From Qipengyuania sp. ABI-127-1 (GTDB lineage: Bacteria > Pseudomonadota > Alphaproteobacteria > Sphingomonadales > Sphingomonadaceae), in the NCBI GenBank assembly GCA_022953095.1, contig JALJCR010000003.1:186001-250000 (forward strand): a stretch of DNA of 64,000 bases. The letters are read 5' to 3'. The notes under the pieces were generated by a model. It was given only the letters and a program-made list of their open reading frames with translations, did not search any database and had not been told where the DNA came from. Numbering within the stretch: the first letter of the stretch is position 1; every line of letters starts with the position of its first letter. Positions 9,269 through 20,177 of this stretch are shown here, piece after piece. Both the position numbers and the translations under genes were made by a program.

Positions 9269-11206
9269 ATGATGCGTACAGCTCTTTACGCGACCGTCGC
9301 GGTTTGGTTGCTCGGCGCCTGCTCGATGGGGCCGGGCGAACCGACGGAAGACCAGCGCGGGGACGGCACCGATACGATCGAACTCGCCGAATTTCCCGAC
9401 CGGCCCTATTGGGGCGACACGCATCTTCATACCGATATCTCCGTTGATGCCTTTGGATTCGGTGTCAGGCTGGGGGCGGAAGAGGCGCTGAAATTCGCGC
9501 GCGGCGACAAGGTCACAGCCACGACCGGCATGGAGGCCCAGCTCGACCGGCCGCTCGATTTCCTTGTGATTTCGGACCACTCCGACGCCATGGGGGCGAC
9601 GCGCCGCCTGTACGATGCACCGCGCATGCTGGTGCGCGATCCGACATTGCGCCGCTGGTACGATATGATGCACGAAAGCCCCGAGCAATCGACCCGCGCG
9701 GTGGCCGAACTCATCACGGCGGCGGCAAATGACGAGATACCCGAGGCTTTGCGCGACCCCGCCCGCCAGGCGGCTGCGACTCGCGAACTGTGGGACACCC
9801 ACCTCGCCATGCTGGACCGGTACAACCGTCCCGGCGAATTCACGGCCTTTGCGGGGTTCGAATGGACGCTGATGCCCGATGGCAACAATCTCCACCGCGT
9901 GGTGATGTTCAGGGATGGCAGCGTGAAGACGGGACAAGTGGTGCCATTTCCCGGCCTCGATACGACACCCGAACAGCTATGGGATTATATGGAGGCCTAT
10001 GAGGCCAATACCGGCGGACGTGTGCTGGCCATCCCGCATAATTCCAATCTGTCCAATGGCATGATGTTCGATCTGGTCGGACCCGATGGCGGGGCGATGG
10101 GTGCCGATTATGCCCGCCGCCGTGCGCGCTACGAGCCCGTGGTCGAGGCCACGCAGATCAAGGGCGACAGCGAAACGCATCCTTTCCTCTCCCCGAACGA
10201 CGAGTTTGCCGCATTCGGCGTGGCGGGTTGGGAGCTGGGCAACCTTCCTCTAACCCGCCGCTCGACGCCCGAGATGTATGCGGGCAGCTATGTGCGCAGC
10301 GCGCTGCTGCGCGGATTGACGCTCGAACAGCAGATGGGAGTCAATCCCTATGCCTTCGGCCTGATCGGATCGACCGACAGCCATACCGCACTGGCGACGG
10401 GCGACGAGGACAATTTCTTCGGCAAGCACACCGGCAGCGAACCGCGCGCTCAGCGTGCCTTGGCTGCGCAAAACCTTGGAACACGGGAAGGGCGTTTTGG
10501 TTGGCACTATCTTGCCGGCGGTTACGCGGCGGCGTGGGCGCGAGGCAATACGCGCGCGGAAATCTTCGACGCCTTCATGCGGCGCGAAGTCTACGCGACC
10601 ACTGGCCCGCGCATGGCCTTGCGCCTGTTCGCCGGGTTTGATTTTGTCGAGGACGATTGGGATGGCGACTGGGTCCGCACCGGCTATACGCGCGGCGTCC
10701 CGATGGGCGGCGATCTGGAAGATAGCGGCCGGGCGCCGGTATTCCTGATCTCCGCGCTGAAGGATCCCGACGGCGCCAATCTCGACCGGGTGCAGGTGAT
10801 CAAGGGCTGGGTCGATGCCAACGGCCAGGCGCAGGAGCGCGTCTATGACGTGGCCTGGTCGGACATGGACGGCGAACGGCGCCGCGTCGGCGGCAAAGTA
10901 CCCGCTGTGGGCGATACCGTGGTCCGGCGCGAGGCGACTTACGAGAACTCGATCGGCGCGGCGGAATTGCGCGCGACCTGGCGCGATCCCGACTATCGAG
11001 CGGGCCAGCGCGCCTTCTATTACGTGCGCGCGATTGAGATCCCGACGCCGAGCTGGGTCCTGTTCGATGCCAGGCGTTTCGGCTTCGACCTGCCGCCCGA
11101 AGTGGTCGAGGCGAACGTGATCCAGGAACGCGCCTATTCGTCGCCCGTCTGGCTGCGACCGCGCCGGGGGCCGGGCGATGCGCCGCGCATCATGGACGAG
11201 GGATGA
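9269..11206 (+). CDS. DUF3604 family exported lipoprotein
   Basis: 645 residues. A lipoprotein signal (YATVAVWLLGACS) is followed by PYWGDTHLHTDISVDAF, the metal-binding HxH start of a PHP-like fold typical of DUF3604. Further His/Asp motifs appear at VISDHSDAMG, LAIPHNSN and GSTDSHTA. The family has no settled reaction, but the metal motifs suggest a hydrolase. Start codons at 9269 and 9272 both follow ggagagg; 9269 is used here. The stop overlaps the next gene by ATGA, forming an operon with a parvulin-like isomerase and a HupE-like membrane protein. Confidence 0.85.
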   Translation: MMRTALYATVAVWLLGACSMGPGEPTEDQRGDGTDTIELAEFPDRPYWGDTHLHTDISVDAFGFGVRLGAEEALKFARGDKVTATTGMEAQLDRPLDFLVISDHSDAMGATRRLYDAPRMLVRDPTLRRWYDMMHESPEQSTRAVAELITAAANDEIPEALRDPARQAAATRELWDTHLAMLDRYNRPGEFTAFAGFEWTLMPDGNNLHRVVMFRDGSVKTGQVVPFPGLDTTPEQLWDYMEAYEANTGGRVLAIPHNSNLSNGMMFDLVGPDGGAMGADYARRRARYEPVVEATQIKGDSETHPFLSPNDEFAAFGVAGWELGNLPLTRRSTPEMYAGSYVRSALLRGLTLEQQMGVNPYAFGLIGSTDSHTALATGDEDNFFGKHTGSEPRAQRALAAQNLGTREGRFGWHYLAGGYAAAWARGNTRAEIFDAFMRREVYATTGPRMALRLFAGFDFVEDDWDGDWVRTGYTRGVPMGGDLEDSGRAPVFLISALKDPDGANLDRVQVIKGWVDANGQAQERVYDVAWSDMDGERRRVGGKVPAVGDTVVRREATYENSIGAAELRATWRDPDYRAGQRAFYYVRAIEIPTPSWVLFDARRFGFDLPPEVVEANVIQERAYSSPVWLRPRRGPGDAPRIMDEG

Positions 11207-11991
11207 TCCGCACGCTGCTGCGCGATCCGCTCGCGCATTTCCTTCTTGCTGGGGCAGCCATCTGGGGCGCGCTCGCGCTGATCGGCGATCCGGTCGATCC
11301 GGCGAGCCGAACGATCGAGCTGTCGCGCGAGCGGCAGGCGGGGATCGCGCTGGGCTTCGAGCGGATGATGGGCCGCCCGCCGACCGATGCCGAAATGGAC
11401 GCGGCCATTGCACGCTGGGTACGCGAGGAAGTGCTTTACCGCGAGGCGTTGCGGCTGGGTATCGACCAAGGCGATGCAGTCGTGCGGCGGCGGCTGGCGA
11501 CCAAGATGGACGAGCTCGCCGGTGCGGAGGCGGAGGTCGTGCGGCCGACCGATGCGGTGCTCGATGAGTGGCTTGCCGACAATGCGGAACGCTATGCCGA
11601 GGGTCGCGCGGTTAGCTTCGCACAGGCTTTTTTCCCAAGCGAGAAGACCGCCCGTGACGCGCGCGGCGGGCTGGCTCCACCCCGGGGCACAGCGATAAGT
11701 CTGCCGAGGTCGGTCGACGCGATGGAGCTGGCCGAAGTCGAAGCGGTTTTCGGGCGGGAATTTGCGTCCGGGCTTTCCGCTCTCTCCGCCGATGAGACGT
11801 GGCAAGGGCCGGTCCGCTCGGGATTTGGCTGGCACCTCGTACGCCTCGACCGGCGGACGGCAGGAAGCGTACCGGCACTCGATGAAATCCGCGAACGGGT
11901 CGAGGCCGACTGGCGCAGCACGACCATCGCCGAGCGGCGCCAGCGCGCTTACGAAGTGCTGCGCGCCGCCTATACCGTCGAGGTCGAATGA
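11203..11991 (+). CDS. Parvulin-type (PpiC/SurA-like) peptidyl-prolyl isomerase
   Basis: 262 residues. One N-terminal membrane segment (HFLLAGAAIWGALAL) anchors the protein. A SurA-like helical region follows (MGRPPTDAEMDAAIARWVREEVLYREALRLGIDQGDAVVRRRLATKM), then a rotamase-like domain ending VRSGFGWHLVRLDRR. The helical block matches chaperone-type periplasmic isomerases. It is coupled by 4-base overlaps to the DUF3604 gene before it and the HupE-like gene after it, so it may assist folding of one of those partners. Confidence 0.82.
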   Translation: MIRTLLRDPLAHFLLAGAAIWGALALIGDPVDPASRTIELSRERQAGIALGFERMMGRPPTDAEMDAAIARWVREEVLYREALRLGIDQGDAVVRRRLATKMDELAGAEAEVVRPTDAVLDEWLADNAERYAEGRAVSFAQAFFPSEKTARDARGGLAPPRGTAISLPRSVDAMELAEVEAVFGREFASGLSALSADETWQGPVRSGFGWHLVRLDRRTAGSVPALDEIRERVEADWRSTTIAERRQRAYEVLRAAYTVEVE

Positions 11992-12959
11992 TCCGCTGGC
12001 TTGCCGCGCTGTGCCTGCTCGTGTTCAGCGCGCCCGCGCTGGCGGACGAGATGCGACCGGTCGCAATCCAGTTCGAGCAAATCGACGGAACCGATTGGCG
12101 GCTAGGCTGGCGCCAGCCGATCGCCAGTGCGGCGGACGACCGCATGGCGATGCCGCACCTGCCGGAGAATTGCCGTATCGAAGGAGACATCCAGCGCCGG
12201 ATGGCGCCGCTTGCTGCTCACGGCAATGCACGTGTGACTTGCGACGGCACCGTTGCCGGTGAGTCGATCGGCTGGCCTGCCTTCCCCGGCCACGGCGAGG
12301 CGATCCTGCGGGTCGCGCCGCTGGATCGCGGCGTTCAGGTCCATCGCCTGACGCCCGAAGAACCCACGGCCATGATCGCCGCAAAGCCCTCTTCCGCGCA
12401 GGTCTGGCGCGGCTATTTCGTCATCGGCGTCGAGCACATCCTTGCCGGATGGGATCACCTGCTGTTCGTTATCGCGCTGGTCCTGCTCGTCGCGCGGCCC
12501 TGGCTGGTGGTGAAAGCGGCCACGGCCTTCACAGTGGCCCATTCGATCACGCTCGCGGCGGTCACGCTGGGCTTCGAAGGAATCCGGCAAAACGTCGTCG
12601 AGGCGCTGATCGCGCTGTCGATCGTATTCCTTGCCGTGGAAATCGCACGGGGCAGTCGCGATACGCTTACCCGCCGCTTGCCGTGGCTGGTCGCCTTCGC
12701 CTTTGGCCTGCTGCACGGTTTCGGTTTTGCCGGGGCCTTGCGCGAGATCGGTCTGCCGGAGGGCGAAGTGCCCGCCGCGCTGGTCAGCTTCAATCTGGGC
12801 GTGGAGGCGGGGCAATTGCTTGTCGTTGCCGCCGTCCTGCTACTCATGGAGTGGGTCGGGCGGCTGCGTCCGGATGCCAGACCGCAACTGATCCGGTTTT
12901 CCGCCTATGCGATCGGTATGACGGGCAGCTATTGGCTGATCGACCGGCTCGTCGCCTGA
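11988..12959 (+). CDS. HupE/UreJ family membrane protein
   Basis: 323 residues. A signal peptide ([15 protein letters not shown]) is followed by a soluble exported domain of about 120 residues. The C-terminal half has about six membrane segments, including [26 protein letters not shown] and [22 protein letters not shown]. The His-rich motifs HILAGWDH and LLHGFGFAG are those of HupE/UreJ proteins, which are proposed nickel or other metal permeases. No urease or hydrogenase genes are nearby, so its metal, if any, is unknown. The start overlaps the isomerase gene (ATGA). Confidence 0.82.
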   Translation: MIRWLAALCLLVFSAPALADEMRPVAIQFEQIDGTDWRLGWRQPIASAADDRMAMPHLPENCRIEGDIQRRMAPLAAHGNARVTCDGTVAGESIGWPAFPGHGEAILRVAPLDRGVQVHRLTPEEPTAMIAAKPSSAQVWRGYFVIGVEHILAGWDHLLFVIALVLLVARPWLVVKAATAFTVAHSITLAAVTLGFEGIRQNVVEALIALSIVFLAVEIARGSRDTLTRRLPWLVAFAFGLLHGFGFAGALREIGLPEGEVPAALVSFNLGVEAGQLLVVAAVLLLMEWVGRLRPDARPQLIRFSAYAIGMTGSYWLIDRLVA

Positions 12960-12986
12960 AAGCGGAATTTCCGTATAGCCCTGCAA

Positions 12987-13014
12987 CTTGCCATTCCCCG
13001 GTTGCATCCTACAT
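12987..13014 (+). promoter_or_regulatory. Candidate RpoH (sigma-32) promoter of ftsH
   Basis: CTTG at 12987-12990 and CCTACAT at 13008-13014, spaced by 17 bases, resemble the alphaproteobacterial heat-shock promoter (CTTG, then CCTATNT). The position, 25 bases before the ftsH start, fits the known heat-shock control of ftsH in related bacteria. Confidence 0.5.
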
Positions 13015-13039
13015 TATCGGCAGTGAAAGGACCCCGCGC

Positions 13040-14998
<1,959 letters not shown>

Positions 14999-15021
14999 CG
15001 CCAGTCGTCGTTGCAGAATTG

Positions 15022-15053
15022 GGGCTGTCCGGCGATCCCGGACGGCCCTTTTT
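15022..15053 (+). terminator. Rho-independent terminator of ftsH
   Basis: Arms GGGCTGTCCGG (15022-15032) and CCGGACGGCCC (15038-15048) pair over 11 positions with one G-U, loop CGATC, followed by TTTTTCTT. Confidence 0.9.
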
Positions 15054-15058
15054 CTTGC

Positions 15059-16237
15059 TCAGTAGAGGTCGAGCAGCATCAGCAGCGATGTAAACAGGCC
15101 GAGGACGATTACTATCAGAATGCTGAGCACCGACAGGCGCCAGAAGGCCGAAAACCGCGATAGGCCATAGGTTCCGCGCAAGTGCTTGTAGATGTGGATC
15201 GGTGGAATCAGCAACGATCCCAAAGCCACTATACTGGTGGGCACGCCTGCCATTCCGCCCAATACGATGGCCAAAATCAGCAGCGTCATGAAGGCCAGCG
15301 AGTAGGTGACGAAAATGGCGTGGTCATAAGCGCGGAAGCGGCGTTTCCAGAAGAACAGCAGCCAGACGAAGGGGACCGATAGGGGAATGAGCAGCCAGCT
15401 GAATTTGTAAAAGCTGGTCTGCAGCTTGTAGAGCATCAGGCCGGGGTTTTGCTGCCACTTTTCGAGCCCCTTTTTCAGCCACCCGGCATTCGCGGAGTCG
15501 AGGTTCCAGTCCTCCTCGCTCGCTGTGACCTGGGCGAGGTCTTGCGAATCGGTGTTCGTCACGATCTGTGGCGATTGGCCTTGCGAGTGAATCGTCGGTT
15601 CTTCTTCGGCAGGCCCCTTGAGAAACGGCAGTTCCTGGCGCGCTTGCGCCACTGCGGCGAGCTGCCGTTCGAGCTCGGCGAGCTCTTCTTCGGCGCCCGC
15701 ACGCTGGGCATGCCCCGTTTCGGGGTCGGCGATGCGCTCTGCCAGCGTGTCGCGTCGATTTTCGAGCCGCTCGACCTGCTCTCCGGCCAGTTCCCGCAAT
15801 TGCGCATCGGTATCGCCGCGCAGGTCGGTGGGCGCACTGATGCCGGCGATCTGGAATACGGCGAACATCAGGAAGATAGAGAACAGGAACAGCGCCATTG
15901 GCGAAACGAAGCGTGCGCGTTCCCCATCGATATATCGCCGGGTAAGCTCGCCGGGCTTGAACAGCAGTTTGGGCAAGGTACGCCAGGTTTTGCTGTCGAA
16001 ATGCACCGCGCCATGCGCGATATCGTGTATGAACGCGTTCAGCGTGCGATGCAGATGGGCCTTCTGGCCGCAGTGATGGCAATGTTCACCGACCAGTTGT
16101 GTGCCGCAATTGAGACAGGCGCCTTCGGCGAAATGCCCTTTTTCCAGCGGTGTGGGATGGCCAGGCTGTTCGGCAACCGCTTTGGCGTACAAGCTGCCCT
16201 CGACTGCCGTACCAAGCCCTTCAACACCGTCGCTCAT
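15059..16237 (-). CDS. DUF3667 family membrane protein
   Basis: 392 residues. Near residue 40 is a zinc-ribbon-like cluster (ACLNCGTQLVGEHCHHCGQ), then the DUF3667 signature HRTLNAFIHDIAHGAVHFDSKTWRTLPKLLFKPGELTRRYIDGERARFVSPMALFLFSIFLM, which leads into the first membrane helix. A long charged segment, partly coiled-coil, precedes three or four C-terminal membrane helices. No function is established. The ATG at 16237 has AGGAGG four bases upstream; a GTG just before it is less well spaced. It is convergent with ftsH. Confidence 0.8.
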   Translation of the reverse strand: MSDGVEGLGTAVEGSLYAKAVAEQPGHPTPLEKGHFAEGACLNCGTQLVGEHCHHCGQKAHLHRTLNAFIHDIAHGAVHFDSKTWRTLPKLLFKPGELTRRYIDGERARFVSPMALFLFSIFLMFAVFQIAGISAPTDLRGDTDAQLRELAGEQVERLENRRDTLAERIADPETGHAQRAGAEEELAELERQLAAVAQARQELPFLKGPAEEEPTIHSQGQSPQIVTNTDSQDLAQVTASEEDWNLDSANAGWLKKGLEKWQQNPGLMLYKLQTSFYKFSWLLIPLSVPFVWLLFFWKRRFRAYDHAIFVTYSLAFMTLLILAIVLGGMAGVPTSIVALGSLLIPPIHIYKHLRGTYGLSRFSAFWRLSVLSILIVIVLGLFTSLLMLLDLY

Positions 16238-16290
16238 CACGCCTCCTGTCGAGCCACAGAGTAGGGAAGACGGCCGCGATGTCGCAACGC

Positions 16291-16315
16291 AAAAGGCCGC
16301 CCCTTGGGCGGCCTT
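16291..16315 (-). terminator. Terminator of rpoZ
   Basis: Arms AAAGGCCGCCC (16292-16302) and GGGCGGCCTTT (16305-16315) form an 11-bp stem with a very short loop. On the minus strand it ends in four T residues, 28 bases after the rpoZ stop. Confidence 0.75.
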
Positions 16316-16342
16316 TCCACGGTTCGGCGATTTGCGCTCGGT

Positions 16343-16687
16343 TCAGCCGTCGTAATCGGCGCCGATCGAGGTCGAGCGAGTGGGTGCCGACGCGGTAATC
16401 CGCAGGGCCTCCGCCGACTGGCTGAGCGAGCCGACTTCATCGATCTCGTCATCATCGTCGGGCAGAATTTTCTGCAGATTGGTAACGGCCGCTTCCTTGA
16501 GATCCTTGGGCTTGATCGTCTGCTCGGCGATTTCGCGGAGGGCCACCACCGGGTTCTTGTCGCGATCACGGTCGAGGGTCAGCTCGGCGCCGCCCGAAAT
16601 CTCGCGCGCCCGCTGGGCGGCCAGCAGAACGAGATCGAAACGGTTGGGGACCTTGTCTACGCAGTCTTCGACGGTAACGCGCGCCAT
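16343..16687 (-). CDS. rpoZ: DNA-directed RNA polymerase omega subunit
   Basis: 114 residues, the usual alphaproteobacterial size. The start [30 protein letters not shown] is the classic omega N-terminus, and [14 protein letters not shown] is the conserved second block. The subunit helps assemble beta-prime and forms part of a ppGpp site. A RelA/SpoT gene is in this window but 29 kb away, not adjacent as in some genomes. A strong hairpin follows the gene. Confidence 0.95.
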   Translation of the reverse strand: MARVTVEDCVDKVPNRFDLVLLAAQRAREISGGAELTLDRDRDKNPVVALREIAEQTIKPKDLKEAAVTNLQKILPDDDDEIDEVGSLSQSAEALRITASAPTRSTSIGADYDG

Positions 16688-16800
16688 GGGGCACTCCGAT
16701 GCAAATCAAGTGATTCCGGGGAAGCGCGGCATTTAAGCCGGGGACGCACCATAGTCAAGGATTTGCACCGGGGAGCAAGCACGGATAAGCGGTCAAGTCG

Positions 16801-17991
16801 ATGGCCGATGCCTATCCCGATACTGAATCTGCGGATCTTGCCCCTTGGCGGGAACTCGAGGCGTTCGAAGCGACCGCGCAGGGCCACCATTTCACGATTT
16901 TCCCGGCTGGTCTGCAACGACTCGACGCGCTGCTCGCAATGATCTCAGGCGCGCAGCGGTCGATCCGGGCGTTCTATTATATGTTCGTGGATGACGATAC
17001 AGGACGACGAGTCCGTGATGCGCTGGCGCAAGCCGCGCGGCGCGGTGTGGATGTGGTCCTGCTGGTCGATGGTTTCGGTGAGGACGTGGAGGAGGGATTC
17101 TTTCAGCCATTGCTTGATGCAGGTGGTCGCTATCATCGCTTTTTGGCCAAATGGTCCCGGCGGGCTCTCATCCGAAATCACCAAAAACTGGTAGTGGTGG
17201 ATGAAGATGTCGCGATGATCGGTGGTTTCAACATCGAACACGACTATTTCGAAACACCCGAGAATAATGGCTGGCATGATCTCGGCGTCAGGGTCACCGG
17301 CGATGCTGTCGCCCGGTTGATCGAATGGTTCGATGAGATCGAGGATTGGGTCTCGCGTCCGAATGCGCAGTTTCGTGCAATCATTCGCAAGGTCATGCGC
17401 TGGAAACCGGGCAATGGGCCGGTGCGGCTGCTAATCGGCGGCCCGACGAGAGGGCTGTCGAGCTGGGCCAAATGCGTGGCCGAGGATATCGAGCGCGCCG
17501 ACAGGCTCGACATGGTCATGGCCTATTTTTCCCCGTCCAAACGGATGCTGCGGCGCATGGGCAAAATGGCTCAGCGCGGCGAAATGAACCTGATCATGGC
17601 GGGCAAATCGGACAATGGGGCGACTATCGGCGCGGCGCGTTCGCTCTATCATTATCTGCTCTCGCAAGGGGCGAGAATTTGGGAATTCCGGCCCAGCAAA
17701 CTGCATATGAAGCTGCTTGTGGTGGACGATGCCGTCTATCTCGGCAGCGCCAATTTCGACATGCGCAGCCTGTATGTGAATCTGGAGTTGATGTTACGCG
17801 TTGAGGATGCCGGGTTCGCCGAAAGGATGCGCCGGTTCATTGCCGATCACCATCCAGGTTCCAAGGAAATCACCCCCGCTGCCCATCTGCGCAAGTCAAC
17901 CCTGTGGAACCGCATCCGCTGGAACCTTAGCTGGTTTATCGTTGCCGTGGTCGATTACAATGTCGCCCGGCGGCTCAATCTCGGATTGTAG
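16801..17991 (+). CDS. Phospholipase D-like protein, cardiolipin synthase type
   Basis: 396 residues. Two HKD motifs are present: RNHQKLVVVDEDVAMIGGFN (near residue 125) and SKLHMKLLVVDDAVYLGSANFD (near residue 300). Both have the His-x-Lys and following Asp, so the enzyme should be active. The family transfers phosphatidyl groups, as in cardiolipin synthesis. There are no N-terminal membrane helices as in ClsA, so it resembles the shorter ClsB/ClsC type. It is convergent with dnaB, only 4 bases apart. Confidence 0.85.
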   Translation: MADAYPDTESADLAPWRELEAFEATAQGHHFTIFPAGLQRLDALLAMISGAQRSIRAFYYMFVDDDTGRRVRDALAQAARRGVDVVLLVDGFGEDVEEGFFQPLLDAGGRYHRFLAKWSRRALIRNHQKLVVVDEDVAMIGGFNIEHDYFETPENNGWHDLGVRVTGDAVARLIEWFDEIEDWVSRPNAQFRAIIRKVMRWKPGNGPVRLLIGGPTRGLSSWAKCVAEDIERADRLDMVMAYFSPSKRMLRRMGKMAQRGEMNLIMAGKSDNGATIGAARSLYHYLLSQGARIWEFRPSKLHMKLLVVDDAVYLGSANFDMRSLYVNLELMLRVEDAGFAERMRRFIADHHPGSKEITPAAHLRKSTLWNRIRWNLSWFIVAVVDYNVARRLNLGL

Positions 17992-17995
17992 AGAC

Positions 17996-19516
17996 TCATT
18001 CGTAATCTTCGTAATGCCGCACGTCGGGGCTGGAGAACTTGGTGATTTCGCTGTGGAACAGCAGCGGGACGTTGCCGGTCGACCCGTGGCGTTGCTTGGC
18101 GACGATCAGCGTGGCCTTGTTGACCAGTTCCAGATGCCGCGCTTCCCACTCGGCATATTTCATCCGCACCGCTTCCGACGAGGTCTCGTCGGGTGTGTCT
18201 GGCTTTGTTGCGTTGTGGTAATATTCGGCGCGGAAGATGAACCACACCATGTCGGCATCCTGTTCGATCGAGCCGGATTCGCGCAGGTCGGAAAGCTGGG
18301 GGCGTTTGTCTTCGCGCTGTTCCACCTGACGCGATAGCTGCGACAGTGCAATCACGGGGACATGCAACTCCTTGGCCAGGGTCTTCAGGCCACGACTGAT
18401 CTCGGAAATTTCGTTCACACGGTTGTCACTCGCGCGGCCCGATCCCTGTAGCAGTTGCAGATAATCGACGATGACAAGGCCGATGTCGTGGCGTCGCTTG
18501 AGCCGGCGCGCCCGCGTCCGCAGCGCGCCAATGGTCAGCGCCGGAGTGTCGTCGATGTAGAGCGGCAGATCGGTAAGCTCCTGGCTGGCGAAGGATAGCC
18601 GCTGGAATTCCTCGCGGCTGAGCTTGCCAGAACGCAGCTTCTCGCTCGAAATCTCCGCCGTTTCGGCGAGGATACGCGTAGCGAGCTGGTCCGCGCTCAT
18701 TTCGAGGCTGAAGAAGGCGACGCCCGCACCGGGCGACTTTTCCGGATCGATCCCGGCTTTTTCGTCGTCCATCCGCCGCCGCGCGGCATTGAAGGCGATA
18801 TTGGTCGCGAGCGAGGTCTTGCCCATCGCCGGGCGGCCTGCGAGGATCACGAGGTCGGAATTGTGCAGGCCGGATGTCTTGTCGTTGATCGTGTCGAGCC
18901 CAGTGGTCTTGCCCGAGAACCGCCCGCCCGAATTCATCGCCGCCTGCACGACCTCCAGCGCGCCGAAGGCCGCCTTGCGGAAACTCTGCGCCTCATTGCC
19001 GGTGCTGGCGCCCTCTGCCACGCGGTAGAGGTCGGCCTCGGCCTGTTCGATCTTGCGCAGCGGCTCGACCTCGTCCGACGTGTCGAGCGCGCCTTCGACG
19101 AGGTTCCGCCCCACCGTGACCAGTTCGCGTAAGAGCGCGAGGTCGTAGATCTGCTCGGCCAGTTCGCGTGGGTGGAGTAAGCCCTGCCCGTCGGCGGTCA
19201 ACTGCGCGAGATAGGTCGTTCCGCCCAGTTGCTTCAGCGCCTCGTCGCTCTCGAAATAGGGCTTGAGCGTTACGGGGGTAGCCACCGAATTGCGATCGAG
19301 CAGCTTGAGGACACGCTCGTAAATACGTTGGTGCACAGGCTCGTGGAAATGCTCCGCCATCAGCGGCGTCGTCAGCTCCTCGATCACCTTGTTGTCGATC
19401 AGGACTGCGCCGAGAAAGGCGGCCTCTGCTTCCAGGTTGGCAGGCAGTACGGGGCCTTTGGCCGGTTTCTCTGAAGTCGAATCATCTGCGGGAAAAAGGA
19501 GATCGGTATCGGCCAT
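17996..19516 (-). CDS. dnaB: Replicative DNA helicase DnaB
   Basis: 506 residues. The N-terminal domain (PANLEAEAAFLGAVLIDNKVIEEL) is followed by the RecA-like motor with Walker A GRPAMGKTSLATN, Walker B LVIVDYLQLLQ and VIALSQLSRQVEQREDKRPQLSDLRESGSIEQDADMV. It unwinds DNA at the replication fork. The length and all motifs are normal and there is no intein. Its promoter region is shared with the divergent UPF0262 gene. Confidence 0.97.
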   Translation of the reverse strand: MADTDLLFPADDSTSEKPAKGPVLPANLEAEAAFLGAVLIDNKVIEELTTPLMAEHFHEPVHQRIYERVLKLLDRNSVATPVTLKPYFESDEALKQLGGTTYLAQLTADGQGLLHPRELAEQIYDLALLRELVTVGRNLVEGALDTSDEVEPLRKIEQAEADLYRVAEGASTGNEAQSFRKAAFGALEVVQAAMNSGGRFSGKTTGLDTINDKTSGLHNSDLVILAGRPAMGKTSLATNIAFNAARRRMDDEKAGIDPEKSPGAGVAFFSLEMSADQLATRILAETAEISSEKLRSGKLSREEFQRLSFASQELTDLPLYIDDTPALTIGALRTRARRLKRRHDIGLVIVDYLQLLQGSGRASDNRVNEISEISRGLKTLAKELHVPVIALSQLSRQVEQREDKRPQLSDLRESGSIEQDADMVWFIFRAEYYHNATKPDTPDETSSEAVRMKYAEWEARHLELVNKATLIVAKQRHGSTGNVPLLFHSEITKFSSPDVRHYEDYE

Positions 19517-19663
19517 TCTCCCTAGATGCCTGTTGCGCCGCTTCAGTGGAAGGCACCGGGTCGGCGAAATTTTTCGATCGCCGGCTCTTGTCCTGTGGAT
19601 AGTGGGGACACAGTTTCTCCCCTTGCCGCAACCTGCCTAACTCTGCGAAAGCAGCCTTCACGC

Positions 19664-20167
19664 ATGACCGATTCCGCATCCTCTTCGGGCGACCACCGCA
19701 TCGCGCATATCGAGCTCGACGAGGAGACGATCATCTGGCGCAATGCCGATATCGAGCAGGAACGCCGCATCGCGATTTTCGACCTGATCGAAGAAAACTG
19801 TTTCAAACCGCTGCGTGCGGTCGAACGCGGGGCGAACGGCCCCTATCGCCTGACGCTGGCGGTGCGCGACGGGCGCTTGCTGATGACCATTACCGATGAA
19901 AGCGAACGACTGCTCGAGGAGCTGCTGCTCGGTCTTGCCCGGTTCCGCAGGCCGATTCGCGAATATTTCGCCATTTGCGACAGCTATTACCAGGCCATCC
20001 GCAAGGCGACACCGATGGAAATCGAAACGATCGATATGGCGCGCCGTGGGGTTCACAATCGTGCGGCGGAGCTGCTGATGGAACGCCTGGAAGGCAAGAT
20101 CGAGACCGACTTTGCCACTGCCCGCCGCCTGTTCACGCTGATTTGCGTGCTCCACATCAAGGGCTGA
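19664..20167 (+). CDS. UPF0262 family protein
   Basis: 167 residues. The sequence RIAHIELDEETIIWRNADIEQERRIAIFDLIEENCFKP and the C-terminal ETIDMARRGVHNRAAELLMERLEGKIETDFATARRLFTLICVLHIKG are characteristic of UPF0262, a family largely confined to alphaproteobacteria. Its function is unknown. The ATG at 19664 is chosen because the frame upstream lacks family-like sequence. It lies 10 bases before the GH25-like gene. Confidence 0.88.
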   Translation: MTDSASSSGDHRIAHIELDEETIIWRNADIEQERRIAIFDLIEENCFKPLRAVERGANGPYRLTLAVRDGRLLMTITDESERLLEELLLGLARFRRPIREYFAICDSYYQAIRKATPMEIETIDMARRGVHNRAAELLMERLEGKIETDFATARRLFTLICVLHIKG

Positions 20168-20177
20168 GGGGGCGCAA

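Noticed and set aside
8312..9937. Open frame of 541 residues on the minus strand
   Set aside because: Antisense to the MaoC, exoD and DUF3604 genes, with no recognisable domains.
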